From Arthrobacter_H rhombi (lineage in GTDB: Bacteria; Actinomycetota; Actinomycetes; Actinomycetales; Micrococcaceae), in NCBI RefSeq assembly GCF_039526245.1, contig NZ_BAAAIV010000012.1:124001-188000 (forward strand): 64,000 bases of DNA, in the 5' to 3' direction. Numbering within the stretch: the stretch's first letter is position 1; the number at the start of each line of letters is the position of its first letter. Made by a program: the position numbers and the translations under genes. The notes below the pieces were generated by a model, which worked only from the letters and a program-made list of their open reading frames with translations, was not told the DNA's origin and did not search any database. This document shows, one piece after another, positions 8,074 through 17,539 of this stretch.

Positions 8074-8754
8074 CTAGCGGACCGGCCAAGTCCCATCGAC
8101 GACGGCTGCGGGATCCTTGCGGCGGAAGTACTCCTGCAGGCTGGCGGCCTGCTCGGCAGCCCACCGGACCTGCAGACCGTGAAGCTCGGCCGGAGCGACC
8201 GCCAATTCGTTGGGGTATTTGAGTGCCTGGGCATCGGCGACGCCGATGGTGGCTGCCGCATCGGCAACGGAGGTGTGGGCGTTGTTCAGGGGGATCGAGT
8301 AGTGCTCGCACAGGGCGGTCAGCGTGCGCTTGCCGCGACGGTACTTGTCCACGTGCTTGTCGATGATGAACGGGTCGATCACCGGCTGCGGCACCAGTTC
8401 GGGCACTCCGTGGCGGGCCGACTCCCGGGCCAGCACCGTGAAGTCGTAGCTCGCGTTGAAGGCCAGGACGGGCATGGTCTGGAACAGGTCCCCCAAGTGG
8501 GCCGAGATCTCGGCCACGGCCACCGCCGGGTCGACACCGGAAGCCACTGCACGTTCCGTGCTCACCCCATGGACGGCGGTGGCTTCCTCGGGGATCGGCA
8601 CCCCCGGGTTCACCAGCCATTCACGGTGGTTGATGATCTCCTGCCGGCCGTTGACCACCACGACGGAAGCGGTGACGATCCGCGCCTCGAGGGGGTCCTT
8701 GCCGGTGGTTTCCAGATCGAATGCTGCGCGGGGAAGCTGATGCCAAGTGTCCAT
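8074..8754 (-). CDS. DnaQ-like 3'-5' exonuclease (DEDDh family)
   Basis: This 226-residue protein has the exonuclease fold of the DNA polymerase III epsilon family. Motif Exo I is FDLETTG (Asp13, Glu15), Exo II is VLAFNASYDFTVL, and Exo III is NAHTSVADAAAT, giving the H-x4-D signature of DEDDh enzymes. The middle HGVSTERA is also typical. It has no BRCT or UvrC-like domain, so it is a stand-alone nuclease, perhaps proofreading or repair related. It is divergent from the neighbouring alkyltransferase-like gene, with 69 bp between starts. Confidence 0.9.
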   Translation of the reverse strand: MDTWHQLPRAAFDLETTGKDPLEARIVTASVVVVNGRQEIINHREWLVNPGVPIPEEATAVHGVSTERAVASGVDPAVAVAEISAHLGDLFQTMPVLAFNASYDFTVLARESARHGVPELVPQPVIDPFIIDKHVDKYRRGKRTLTALCEHYSIPLNNAHTSVADAAATIGVADAQALKYPNELAVAPAELHGLQVRWAAEQAASLQEYFRRKDPAAVVDGTWPVR

Positions 8755-8823
8755 GGACCTACGGTATCGTCCACGTCCGTCGAATGGGCGCCGGCCGGGC
8801 CGGCGACGCCTAAGCTGGAAGGC

Positions 8824-9207
8824 ATGTCACTGGAGTATGCCGAGGCCGTCCACCGTGTCGCCGGGCGCATCCCGGCAGGCAGCGTGCTGACCTACGGAGA
8901 TATCGCCGAACTCCTCGGAGCCGGAGGCCCGCGCCAGGTGGGCGCAGCGATGTCCCGCTCCGCGACCGCGCTGCCCTGGTGGCGCGTCCTGCGCGCCAAC
9001 GGGACGCTGCCGGCGGACCTGCAGGAACGTGCCCTGCCCCATTGGACGCAGGAAGGCATCCCCCTGCTGCGGGGCCGGGTGAGGGTCGCCCAGGCCAGAT
9101 GGCAGCCCGGCCACGCGGAGTTCGGATTCCTGGACACGGTGGCCGCTGAGTTGGCCGGCGGCGCGGCAGCGGACACCGCGCCCAAACGTCAGCGGCAGGT
9201 GCTCTGA
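8824..9207 (+). CDS. Alkyltransferase-like protein (MGMT-family DNA-binding domain)
   Basis: This 127-residue protein matches the DNA-binding domain of O6-alkylguanine-DNA alkyltransferase: VPAGSVLTYGDIAELLG-like N-terminus (RIPAGSVLTYGD), GPRQVGAAMSRS (the Arg-finger helix region) and PWWRVLRANG at 51-60. The catalytic PCHR cysteine is replaced by Trp, so it cannot transfer alkyl groups. Such ATL proteins bind O6-alkylguanine and recruit nucleotide excision repair. The start ATG at 8824 follows GGAAGGC. Its TGA shares bases with the next ATG (TGATG at 9205-9209), coupling it to AdnA. Confidence 0.9.
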   Translation: MSLEYAEAVHRVAGRIPAGSVLTYGDIAELLGAGGPRQVGAAMSRSATALPWWRVLRANGTLPADLQERALPHWTQEGIPLLRGRVRVAQARWQPGHAEFGFLDTVAAELAGGAAADTAPKRQRQVL

Positions 9208-12200
9208 TGGGGACCGTGGACATCATCGAGGGAACGGGCCCGCGCACCCGCGCACGCCTGGCCGAGCTGGAGGCAGGCCATGGCCCCGTCCTGGTGCTGG
9301 GCGCCCCCGGGACCGGCAAGAGCACCGCGTTGCTGCAGACCGTGGTCCGGCGCCTGGATGCCGGCCACCCGGCGGAAGCGCTGCTGGTCATCGCCCCCTC
9401 ACGCACCGCAGCAGGGGACCTGCGCGACCGGCTCTCCGCGGCATCGGACACCACCTTTTCCGAGCCGGCGGTACGCACCTGGGCGGCCTACGCCTTCGAC
9501 CTCATCCGCAGGGCCCGCCTGCTGGGCTTCCTGCCCGCGGTCGAGCGTCCGCCGCGGCTGCTCTCCGGCCCCGAACAGGACACCCTGATCGGCCAGATCC
9601 TCTCAGGTCATGCCGAGGGCATCACCGCGGGCCCCGCCTGGCCGGAATCGTTGGGCGAGGCCATCGGCACGCGGGGCTTCCGCAAGGAAATCCGCGAGCT
9701 CTTCGACCGCCTGGCCGAGTACGGCGTCGAGGCGGGGGAGCTGCAGGACCTGGGGAAGCGGTGCCTGCGCCCCGAGTGGACGGCATCGGCCGAGCTCTAC
9801 CAGGAATACCGGGACCTGCTGGATTTGGGCAGCAATGAGGCCTTCGACCCGGCCGGCCTGATCACCGCTGCAGCGGATCTGCTCGAGGACCACCCCGAAC
9901 TGCTGGAGGCCGAGCGTGAGCGCATCACGCTCCTTGTCGTCGACGATCTCCAAGAGGCCAACCCCGCCCAACACCGCCTCCTGAAACTGCTTGCTGCCGG
10001 CGGTGACCTGTTGGCTTTCGCCTCACCGGACAACGCCGTCCAGGGATTCCGCGGGGCCCGCCCCGACCTGCTGGGACGCTTCGACACCGACTACGGCACC
10101 ACCCGGCACCCGGCGACCGTCATGGAGCTGGACACCTCCTGGCGGATGGGAGCGGATATCGGGGAGGCCTGGACACGCGTGGCTGGGCGCATCCCCGTCA
10201 CCACCGGCACTGCCGGCAGGCGTTTGCTGTACCCCGAAGCCGAACCGGGTGCCGCTTCGGCCCGGGAATCGGTCGAGGTCCACCTGGTGGAGTCACCGGT
10301 CCATGAACTGCGGCTGCTGACCCACCGCCTGCTGGAGGAACAGCTCATGGGCTCCCGCCCACTGGACTCGATGGCGGTGGTGGTCCGCAATGGCGGCCAG
10401 GTCGCCGCCATATCCCGGCATCTGGCGGCCCAGGGGATCCCGGTGAACGTTCCGCAAGCCGAAGTGCCCTTGCGCGACGAGCCGGCGGTGCGGCCGCTGC
10501 TGACCCTGCTGGGACTGGGACTCACCGCCCCCGGGCCTGCGGCAAACCCGGGGGATGACCCCGGGGACGCCGGACCGTCGTTGCCCGAAGCCGGGACCGT
10601 CGAGACGCTGCTGTCCTCCCGCTACGGCGCCTCGACGGCGCTGGACATCCGCCGGCTGCGTCAGGTCCTGCGCCGGCAGGAACGGGTCGCCGGTGGACGC
10701 CGGTCCAGCACCGAACTGCTCCGGCGCATCTTCGCCGAACCGGCATTGCTGACCGGTCTGGGCCGCGAAGGACGCGGAGCCGAACGGCTGGCCCGCATGC
10801 TCGAATCGCTGGCCGCTGAGCTGGAACTGCCGACGGCGAACGCCGAGACCGCGCTCTGGGCCCTCTGGTCCGCCTCCGGCATGGAAACGAAGTGGAAGCA
10901 GGCAGCACTCGACGGCGGCGCCGCGGGCGCACGGGCCGATCATGACCTCGACGCGATGATGGCCCTGTTCCAGGCCGCCGAACGATTCGTGGACCAGTTG
11001 CCCGGGTCGACTGTCGCCCAGTTCGCGGACCATGTGCTTGGCCAGGAACTGCCCATGGACACGCTGGCCTCCCGCGGCGGCAGCGGGCCGTCGGTAGCGG
11101 TGACGACGCCGGCCGGTGCCGTGGGCCACGCATGGGAACTGGTCCTGGTCCCGGGGATGCAGGAAGGCATCTGGCCCAATACCCGGCTGCGTGGCGAACT
11201 GCTGGGGAGCAGCGCCCTGGCCGACGTCGTGGAACACGGGCCCGGCATCCTGCGCCAACGCGACCCCGCCACGCGCTTGCGGGCCACGCGTGCCGATGAG
11301 CTCAGGACGTTTGCCAGCGCCATTTCCCGGGCCCGGGAGTCCCTGGTCTGCATCGGTGTGGCCTCGGAGGACCACCAGCCCTCCCAGTTCCTGGACCTCG
11401 TCCTGCCCTGGACGGACCAGGAGCGGCCCAGACCCCTCACCGTGGTACCCCGTGAGCGCACCCTCGCCTCCCTGGTGGCCCTGCTGCGACAGCGGCTCGA
11501 AGAGGGGATCACGGTGCCGGAGCGCGCCGACACGGCACATGACGCGGCGGCCGTCCTGGCCCGGCTGGCCGACCAGCCCGAGCGGGTCCGCGGTGCGGCA
11601 ACCAGCGAATGGTGGGGACTTCTGCCGTCGAGCACCGATGCCCCGGTCAATCCGCCCGGTGAACCGGTCCGCGTCTCACCCTCACGGGTCCAGGCCGCCC
11701 TGGAGTCCCCCCTGGACTGGTTCGTCCAAGCCGCAGGCGGTGAACCGGCGACCGACCTGGCCCGCAGCCTGGGCACCCTGGTCCACGCCATCGCCGAGGA
11801 CCTGCCGGCCGCGAGCGGCACCGAATACCTCGAGGAGCTGGACCGGCGCTGGCCCGACCTTGACCTGCCGTCGAACTGGGAGACCGCCAAGGACCACGAG
11901 CGTGCCGAATCGATGCTGCGCAAACTTGCCCAGTACGCGCTGCTCATGCGCAGCCATGACCGGACACTGCTGGCCCGGGAACGCGACTTCGACGTCGAGA
12001 TCTCCGGCCCGGACATCACCGTCCGGTTGCGGGGGGTGATCGACCGGCTGGAAGTCGATGCCGAGGGGAGGGCCTACATCGTGGACCTCAAGACCGGAAA
12101 GTCGGCGCCGACCAAGGCGGACGTGGAACGCAACCCGCAATTGGGCAGCTACCAGGCGGCCGTGCTGGCCGGCGGACTGGGGCCGGAACTCCCGTCCCGC

Positions 12201-12440
12201 CCGGGCGGTGCGGCGCTGGTCCAACTCGGCACCACCACGAAGAGTCCCGGCGAGCAGGCGCAGGAACCGGTCGGCGACGAGGACTGGGCCACCCCCATGG
12301 TGTTGGCTGCAGCACGGTTGATGGCCGGCAATGAATTCCAGGCCCGGCACGACCCCTCCAAGGCGGGACGCAACGGCAGCGGCTGCCGGTTGCCGGCCGT
12401 GTGCCCACTCTGCGACGAAGGACGGCAGGTCACCGAATGA
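9207..12440 (+). CDS. adnA: AdnA-like helicase-nuclease subunit
   Basis: This 1077-residue protein combines an N-terminal UvrD-like motor with a C-terminal RecB-like nuclease. Walker A is GAPGTGKST (32-40). Walker B reads LLVVDDLQEA rather than the usual DEFQD, so the catalytic Glu is Asp and the motor looks weakened. The nuclease motif is YIVDLKTGK with NPQLGSYQ, followed by a C-x5-C-x2-C cluster at the C-terminus. With AdnB it should form the actinobacterial AdnAB complex that resects double-strand breaks; in mycobacteria AdnB is the main motor, which fits. Its stop overlaps the adnB start. Confidence 0.88.
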   Translation: MGTVDIIEGTGPRTRARLAELEAGHGPVLVLGAPGTGKSTALLQTVVRRLDAGHPAEALLVIAPSRTAAGDLRDRLSAASDTTFSEPAVRTWAAYAFDLIRRARLLGFLPAVERPPRLLSGPEQDTLIGQILSGHAEGITAGPAWPESLGEAIGTRGFRKEIRELFDRLAEYGVEAGELQDLGKRCLRPEWTASAELYQEYRDLLDLGSNEAFDPAGLITAAADLLEDHPELLEAERERITLLVVDDLQEANPAQHRLLKLLAAGGDLLAFASPDNAVQGFRGARPDLLGRFDTDYGTTRHPATVMELDTSWRMGADIGEAWTRVAGRIPVTTGTAGRRLLYPEAEPGAASARESVEVHLVESPVHELRLLTHRLLEEQLMGSRPLDSMAVVVRNGGQVAAISRHLAAQGIPVNVPQAEVPLRDEPAVRPLLTLLGLGLTAPGPAANPGDDPGDAGPSLPEAGTVETLLSSRYGASTALDIRRLRQVLRRQERVAGGRRSSTELLRRIFAEPALLTGLGREGRGAERLARMLESLAAELELPTANAETALWALWSASGMETKWKQAALDGGAAGARADHDLDAMMALFQAAERFVDQLPGSTVAQFADHVLGQELPMDTLASRGGSGPSVAVTTPAGAVGHAWELVLVPGMQEGIWPNTRLRGELLGSSALADVVEHGPGILRQRDPATRLRATRADELRTFASAISRARESLVCIGVASEDHQPSQFLDLVLPWTDQERPRPLTVVPRERTLASLVALLRQRLEEGITVPERADTAHDAAAVLARLADQPERVRGAATSEWWGLLPSSTDAPVNPPGEPVRVSPSRVQAALESPLDWFVQAAGGEPATDLARSLGTLVHAIAEDLPAASGTEYLEELDRRWPDLDLPSNWETAKDHERAESMLRKLAQYALLMRSHDRTLLARERDFDVEISGPDITVRLRGVIDRLEVDAEGRAYIVDLKTGKSAPTKADVERNPQLGSYQAAVLAGGLGPELPSRPGGAALVQLGTTTKSPGEQAQEPVGDEDWATPMVLAAARLMAGNEFQARHDPSKAGRNGSGCRLPAVCPLCDEGRQVTE

Positions 12441-15400
12441 ACCACGCGGACGAGACAACCCGGGCGGCCACCATCCCCGACACCACAACGGAGCGGCCGG
12501 CGCGGCGATTCACCCCCGAGGAACTGGCGGATCTGCTCGGACAGCACCAACCCACCGCAGAACAATCCGCCATCATCTCCTCGCCGTTGTCCCCCATGCT
12601 CGTCATCGCCGGGGCAGGGTCCGGCAAGACGGCCACCATGGCCGACCGGGTCGTCTGGCTCGTGGCCAACGGGCACGTCCGGCCCGACCAGATCCTCGGA
12701 GTCACCTTCACCCGCAAGGCCGCCGGCGAACTCGCCCAGCGGATCCGCCAGCAGCTGGCCCGGCTGGCGGAGAGCGGTATCGTCCCCGCACCGGACGACG
12801 ACGCCCCGCTGGAACCCGCCGTGTCGACGTACCACTCCTATGCCAACACACTCGTGCAGGACCACGGGCTGCGCATCGGCGTCGAATCGGATACCACCCT
12901 GCTCGGTGGCGCCCAGGCCTGGCAGCTGTCACTGAAGATCGTCCAGGAGTACGACGGCGACTACGAGCACCTCCGCGCCGCCAAATCCACCCTGGTCGAC
13001 GCCGTCGTGCAATTTGCCGGAGAATGCGCCGAACACCTGGTCGACCCGGTCGTTGCGCGCGACTACGTCCTCGGGGAAGTCGAGCGGTTGGCTGCGCTCC
13101 CGTATCGCGTCGGCAAGCAGACCCCACCGGCACAGAAGGCCCTGCAACTGCTGGACAAGCTCCGGACCCGTGCCACCGTGGCGGACCTCGCCGTGCGGTA
13201 CGCCCAGGCCAAGGCCGAACGCAACGTGCTGGACTACGGAGACCTCGTCGCGTTGGCGGCCCGCATCGCCCGGACGGTCCCCGCGGCCGGCGATGCCGAA
13301 CGGGAGCGTTTCAAGGTGGTGCTCCTTGACGAGTTCCAGGACACCTCCCATGCGCAGATGGTCCTGTTCTCCTCCCTGTTCAGCGGGGGACACGCCGTCA
13401 CCGCCGTCGGGGACCCGAACCAATCCATCTACGGCTTCCGCGGCGCGTCCGCCGGACAGCTGTTCCGGTTCCCCCAGGAATTTCCGGCCACCGGCCCCGA
13501 GGGGACCCCCATCCCCTCGGCGGTCGCCTTCCTGACGACTGCCTGGCGGAATTCCGCCAACGTCCTGGAAGCCGCCAATGCAGTCTCAGCCCGGCTGAAC
13601 CGCGTTGACCCCAACAGGGCCTCCCACTCCATCGGCGTCCCACCCCTGGCCCAGAGTCCCTTTGCCGGGATCGGGAGGGTGGAGTTGGCGCGCTGGGCGA
13701 CCAGCGCGGACGAGGCGGCCGCCCTGGCCGGTCGACTGCTGGAAGAACACGGATCCTTCACGGCAGAGCATGGCCGCGCTCCGACCATGGCAGTGCTCTG
13801 CAGGACCCGTTCGGCACTCGGCGGCATCGCCGAGGCACTGGACCACCGCAACGTCCCCTACGAAATCGTCGGGTTGGGGGGTCTGCTGGCGATGCCGGAA
13901 ATCGTCGACCTGGTCGCCACGCTCCGCGTCCTGGTGGACCCGTTGCGTTCGGACGCACTGCTGCGGCTCCTGGCCGGCGCACGGTGGCGGCTCGGCCCGG
14001 CAGACCTCATGGCCTTCGCCGACTGGTCCCGCTTCCTGGCCCGACGCCGTGAAGCCGCCATCCGCGAGGCCCGTGACATCGACACGACCACCAGCGACAG
14101 CCCCGCGGCCGACAGCCACGCCGAGGCGCGCAGCGAGCTGTCGGAGGAAGCCAGCCTGATCGAGGCCCTGGACCGCCTACCTCCCCCCGACTGGACTTCA
14201 TCCGCCGGCCGAACGCTCACCGGCACAGCACTCGACCGCCTGCAGCGCCTGCAAACCGAGATCCGCTACCTGCGCAGCTTTGCCGATGACGACTTGTCCT
14301 CCCTGCTGCACGAGGTCGAGCGTTCCCTGCTGCTCGACATCGAGGTCGCCGCCAAACCCGGGACCAACATCCATGCGGCTCGCCGCCACCTCGATGCCTT
14401 CGCCGACATCGCCGCCGGGTACTCCGATACGGATCTCGGCGCCGACCTGGCCGGATTCCTGACCTGGCTCGACGCAGCAGCCGCCAAGGAAGGCGGCCTG
14501 GAAATCGTTCAACAGGAAGCGAACCCCGATGCCGTCCAGCTGCTGACGATCCACGCGTCGAAGGGCCTGGAATGGGACGTCGTGGCAATACCCGGCATGA
14601 ATGAGGGGATCTTCCCCTCCGCGACCGATTCCCGCTGGACCAAGGAGGACGGATCGCTGCCGTGGCCGCTCCGGGGGGACCGGAACGACCTGCCCCAATG
14701 GGACACCGACCAGCCCAGCCTTTCCGAGGCAGTCGACGCGGAGACAGTGTTCCGCGGCGAGGTCCTGGCCCACGGCGTGGACGAGGAACGCCGTTTGGCC
14801 TACGTGGCGCTCACCCGGGCCAAGGACTTGCTGCTCTGTTCGGCCACAGTGTGGACCGGGTCCCGTTCCAAGCCCACCGCCCCTTCCACGTTCCTGCAGG
14901 AGCTGCTGGCCCTGGTCGACGAACCGACTCCCGCCGCCCGGATCTCCCAGTGGTGCGAGGATGACGAGGCCCCGGAACAGAACCCCTTCCGGGAAGATCC
15001 GCTCGAATCCAGCTGGCCCTATGATCCGCTCGAGGGCCCGGTGGTCCGCCGCGCCGGCGTTCCCCAACCCCGCGCCACGGGTCGGCGCCGGCAACTGGAG
15101 GCGGCCGCACTGGAAACCAACAGCCACCTCCAGCTGCGCCGGGACGCCGCTGCGTCAGGAGAGCCCCTTGACGCGTCCCCGCTGCGTACCGACGTCGGGC
15201 AGGCCTGGGACCACGAGGCGGCGCTGCTTCTGGCGGTGCGGGCCGAACGCGAAGCCCGGCGGGAGCTGGCGCCGACGCCCGAACATGTGCGCGCTTCCCT
15301 CTTCGTGGATCTCGCCACCGACGCGGCCCAGGTCCTGGAGCAGCTGCGCCGCCCCGTGCCGCGGCGCCCGGGCGTGGCGGCCAGGAAGGGGACCGCTTTC

Positions 15401-15886
15401 CACGCGTGGGTCGAGGACCACTACGGTTCGACCGGCATGCTGGACTTGGGCGAATTCCCCGGGGCGGCCGATGCCTACGTCGAGGAGCAGTATGGGCTCG
15501 AGGAGATGAAGGCCGAGTTCCTGGCCTCCGAATGGGCGCAACGGCAACCCGCCTTTGTCGAGGTTCCCCTGGAGACCAGGGTGGGGCCGGTCAGCGTCCG
15601 CGGCCGTATCGACGCAGTGTTCAAGGACACCGACGACCAGGGCAACACGGTCTGGATACTGGTGGACTGGAAGACCGGCAGGGTCCCCACGGGGCGGGAT
15701 CTGCAGGCCAAGTCGTTGCAGCTCGCCGTCTACCGTCTGGGATGGTCACGGTTGCATGGTATCCCGCTGGACAGTGTCGAGGCCGCCTTCTACTACGTGG
15801 GCCAGGGCCAGACCATCAGGCCCGAACGGCTGGCGGACGAGGCAGCGCTGGAAGCGCTGATCACCCGCTCCCTGGCCGCTGGCTGA
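12437..15886 (+). CDS. adnB: AdnB-like helicase-nuclease subunit
   Basis: This 1149-residue protein is a complete superfamily 1A helicase with a RecB-type nuclease tail. Walker A is IAGAGSGKTATM, motif Ia FTRKAAGEL, motif II VVLLDEFQDTSH, motif III GDPNQSIYGFRGA, motif V IHASKGLEWDVV and motif VI YVALTRAKDLL. The nuclease has GTAFHAWVE, VRGRIDAVF, ILVDWKTGR and QLAVYR. The ATG at 12437 is chosen because it overlaps the adnA stop (ATGA); a frame upstream is open but not needed. Predicted partner of the preceding gene in double-strand break end resection. It is convergent with the next gene, 11 bp away. Confidence 0.92.
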   Translation: MNHADETTRAATIPDTTTERPARRFTPEELADLLGQHQPTAEQSAIISSPLSPMLVIAGAGSGKTATMADRVVWLVANGHVRPDQILGVTFTRKAAGELAQRIRQQLARLAESGIVPAPDDDAPLEPAVSTYHSYANTLVQDHGLRIGVESDTTLLGGAQAWQLSLKIVQEYDGDYEHLRAAKSTLVDAVVQFAGECAEHLVDPVVARDYVLGEVERLAALPYRVGKQTPPAQKALQLLDKLRTRATVADLAVRYAQAKAERNVLDYGDLVALAARIARTVPAAGDAERERFKVVLLDEFQDTSHAQMVLFSSLFSGGHAVTAVGDPNQSIYGFRGASAGQLFRFPQEFPATGPEGTPIPSAVAFLTTAWRNSANVLEAANAVSARLNRVDPNRASHSIGVPPLAQSPFAGIGRVELARWATSADEAAALAGRLLEEHGSFTAEHGRAPTMAVLCRTRSALGGIAEALDHRNVPYEIVGLGGLLAMPEIVDLVATLRVLVDPLRSDALLRLLAGARWRLGPADLMAFADWSRFLARRREAAIREARDIDTTTSDSPAADSHAEARSELSEEASLIEALDRLPPPDWTSSAGRTLTGTALDRLQRLQTEIRYLRSFADDDLSSLLHEVERSLLLDIEVAAKPGTNIHAARRHLDAFADIAAGYSDTDLGADLAGFLTWLDAAAAKEGGLEIVQQEANPDAVQLLTIHASKGLEWDVVAIPGMNEGIFPSATDSRWTKEDGSLPWPLRGDRNDLPQWDTDQPSLSEAVDAETVFRGEVLAHGVDEERRLAYVALTRAKDLLLCSATVWTGSRSKPTAPSTFLQELLALVDEPTPAARISQWCEDDEAPEQNPFREDPLESSWPYDPLEGPVVRRAGVPQPRATGRRRQLEAAALETNSHLQLRRDAAASGEPLDASPLRTDVGQAWDHEAALLLAVRAEREARRELAPTPEHVRASLFVDLATDAAQVLEQLRRPVPRRPGVAARKGTAFHAWVEDHYGSTGMLDLGEFPGAADAYVEEQYGLEEMKAEFLASEWAQRQPAFVEVPLETRVGPVSVRGRIDAVFKDTDDQGNTVWILVDWKTGRVPTGRDLQAKSLQLAVYRLGWSRLHGIPLDSVEAAFYYVGQGQTIRPERLADEAALEALITRSLAAG

Positions 15887-15897
15887 AGCGGGTAGTG

Positions 15898-17316
15898 CTA
15901 CTTCCGGTCGGTATCGGGGTGGCTGTCGGCGTCGTGCTCGGCCTCGAGGACGACCAGCGGGATGGCATCCGTCGCGTCGTCCGGCTTCACCGTGGCCGGG
16001 GAACCCTCTGCCTCGCCGTCGGCCAGGTCGATGTCCCGCAGGAACGCCGGCTCGTCGTCCGCATCCTCGTCGTCGGCTTCCGCCAGTCCCTCGGCCGGTT
16101 CATGATCGGGCAACGGGGGTGCGGTGGCCGCCGTGGTGGGCCGTTCCTCCCCGTCGGTGGCGACGGAGGATTCCTCATCCCCAGCGGGCCCCCAGTGCGA
16201 GACGGCCGAACCCGTGGTGTGGGGAGGCGTCGTGGGTTGCGGGGGAGTCGACCCCTGGCCGGGGTCCGGCTGCGTCGACGTTTCCCCGTCCGTGGAAGCT
16301 GCGTCCGGGGACACGGCGTCGTCGGAGGAATCCGGGGCGTCCGCGGGCGGGGCCTCGGGGAGGGGCTGGCCGTGGATGTCCATGCGCGGGGGCTCCACGA
16401 TGCTGATGGGCTGGCCGCCGAACTCGGCAATGTCGGTATCCAGGTCCCGCAACATCTGCTCGCCCTCGGCGATGCGCTCGGCGTCCTGGGTCGCCAACCC
16501 GCGGGTGAACCACTGGGCCAAGGCAAACTCGGCGGCCAGCGCGGCCCGACGCATGATATGTGGGTCCGCCAATTCGCCCCGGGCAGCGGTATAGGCCTCG
16601 ATCACGGTGTCGGCAAAGGATTGTTCGTGGGCGGCGGCGAGCCAGGCGAAATCATCGGCCGGGTCGCCGATGCGCACGTCGGTCCAGCCCGTCACCGCCG
16701 CCACCTTGCCGTGCTCGAGCAGGAGGTTCTCCTCGTGCAGGTCACCGTGGACGACGCGGGGGTTGAACCGCCACAGGGCGATGTCTTCCAGGGCGTGTTC
16801 CCAGCGGCGCAGCAGGCGCGGCGGGATCCGCCCGGTCGTGGCGGACTGGTCCAGCTCGTTCAGGCGGCGCTGCCGGAACTCCTCGGCCGTGTAGACCGGC
16901 AGGTCGGCACGATCCACGAGCTCTTCGGGCAGAGCATGGATCGAGGCGATGATGCGACCGATGTCCGTCGCGGTCGCTCCACCCGCAGCGACCAGCTCAT
17001 CGAGGTCCATCACCGCACCGGGCAGATGGTTGTAGACGAAGGTGCGCAGGCTGCCCTGGCGCACGGTCCCGGCCACGGAGGGCAGGCGGAACGGCAGTGC
17101 GGCGCGGATGCCCGGCGTGAAGGAACGCAGGGCGGTCAACTCGGTCTCCAGGCGCATGCTGGATTCCTCGTGACGGGGCGAGCGGACACGCCACCGGTTC
17201 TCCTGCGCGTCGATGATCAGGGCCGAATCGAAGTCATCGGGATCGTCCGGGATGCCTGCGACGCCGACAGGAGTCAACCCGGGCACCGCTGCGGTCGCGA
17301 TGGCGGCCAGTTCCAT
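15898..17316 (-). CDS. APH-like phosphotransferase with acidic C-terminal tail
   Basis: This 472-residue protein has an aminoglycoside/macrolide phosphotransferase fold over about the first 310 residues: VVHGDLHEENLLL is the catalytic loop and VTGWTDVRIGDPADDFAWL the metal-binding segment, in which the usual D-x-D is Trp-Thr-Asp. The last about 150 residues are rich in Asp, Glu, Pro, Ser and Thr and look disordered. The substrate is unknown; resistance is not implied because it sits in a conserved DNA-repair neighbourhood. ATG at 17316 is chosen; a GTG five codons upstream (17331) is an alternative. Confidence 0.82.
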   Translation of the reverse strand: MELAAIATAAVPGLTPVGVAGIPDDPDDFDSALIIDAQENRWRVRSPRHEESSMRLETELTALRSFTPGIRAALPFRLPSVAGTVRQGSLRTFVYNHLPGAVMDLDELVAAGGATATDIGRIIASIHALPEELVDRADLPVYTAEEFRQRRLNELDQSATTGRIPPRLLRRWEHALEDIALWRFNPRVVHGDLHEENLLLEHGKVAAVTGWTDVRIGDPADDFAWLAAAHEQSFADTVIEAYTAARGELADPHIMRRAALAAEFALAQWFTRGLATQDAERIAEGEQMLRDLDTDIAEFGGQPISIVEPPRMDIHGQPLPEAPPADAPDSSDDAVSPDAASTDGETSTQPDPGQGSTPPQPTTPPHTTGSAVSHWGPAGDEESSVATDGEERPTTAATAPPLPDHEPAEGLAEADDEDADDEPAFLRDIDLADGEAEGSPATVKPDDATDAIPLVVLEAEHDADSHPDTDRK

Positions 17317-17539
17317 GGGAGATCTTTTCACGTACCCAACCGTAAGCCGCCGAAGGCCCCGGGGCCACGTGGCCGGGGCGGCGAGTCGCCGGAATCCCCG
17401 AACCCTCCCAGTCAACACACCGCGGCCGCACAGGTCATGTGGCGCCATGGGCCGCCCCGCCTGGAACTGTCGCAGTCCCGATTCCACACCGCGTCCTGCC
17501 GGTGTGCGGTCACCCCCTGAACCTCAGTACGGTAGGAAC

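Noticed and set aside
15898..17316. Aminoglycoside or macrolide resistance gene
   Set aside because: The fold is APH-like, but such proteins are common with unrelated substrates, the metal motif is altered and the context is housekeeping.
17317..17539. Small gene between the phosphotransferase-like gene and nudC
   Set aside because: The 223 bp hold only GC-rich palindromes (for example GGCCACGTGGCC) and the divergent promoter region. Open frames here lack ribosome sites.
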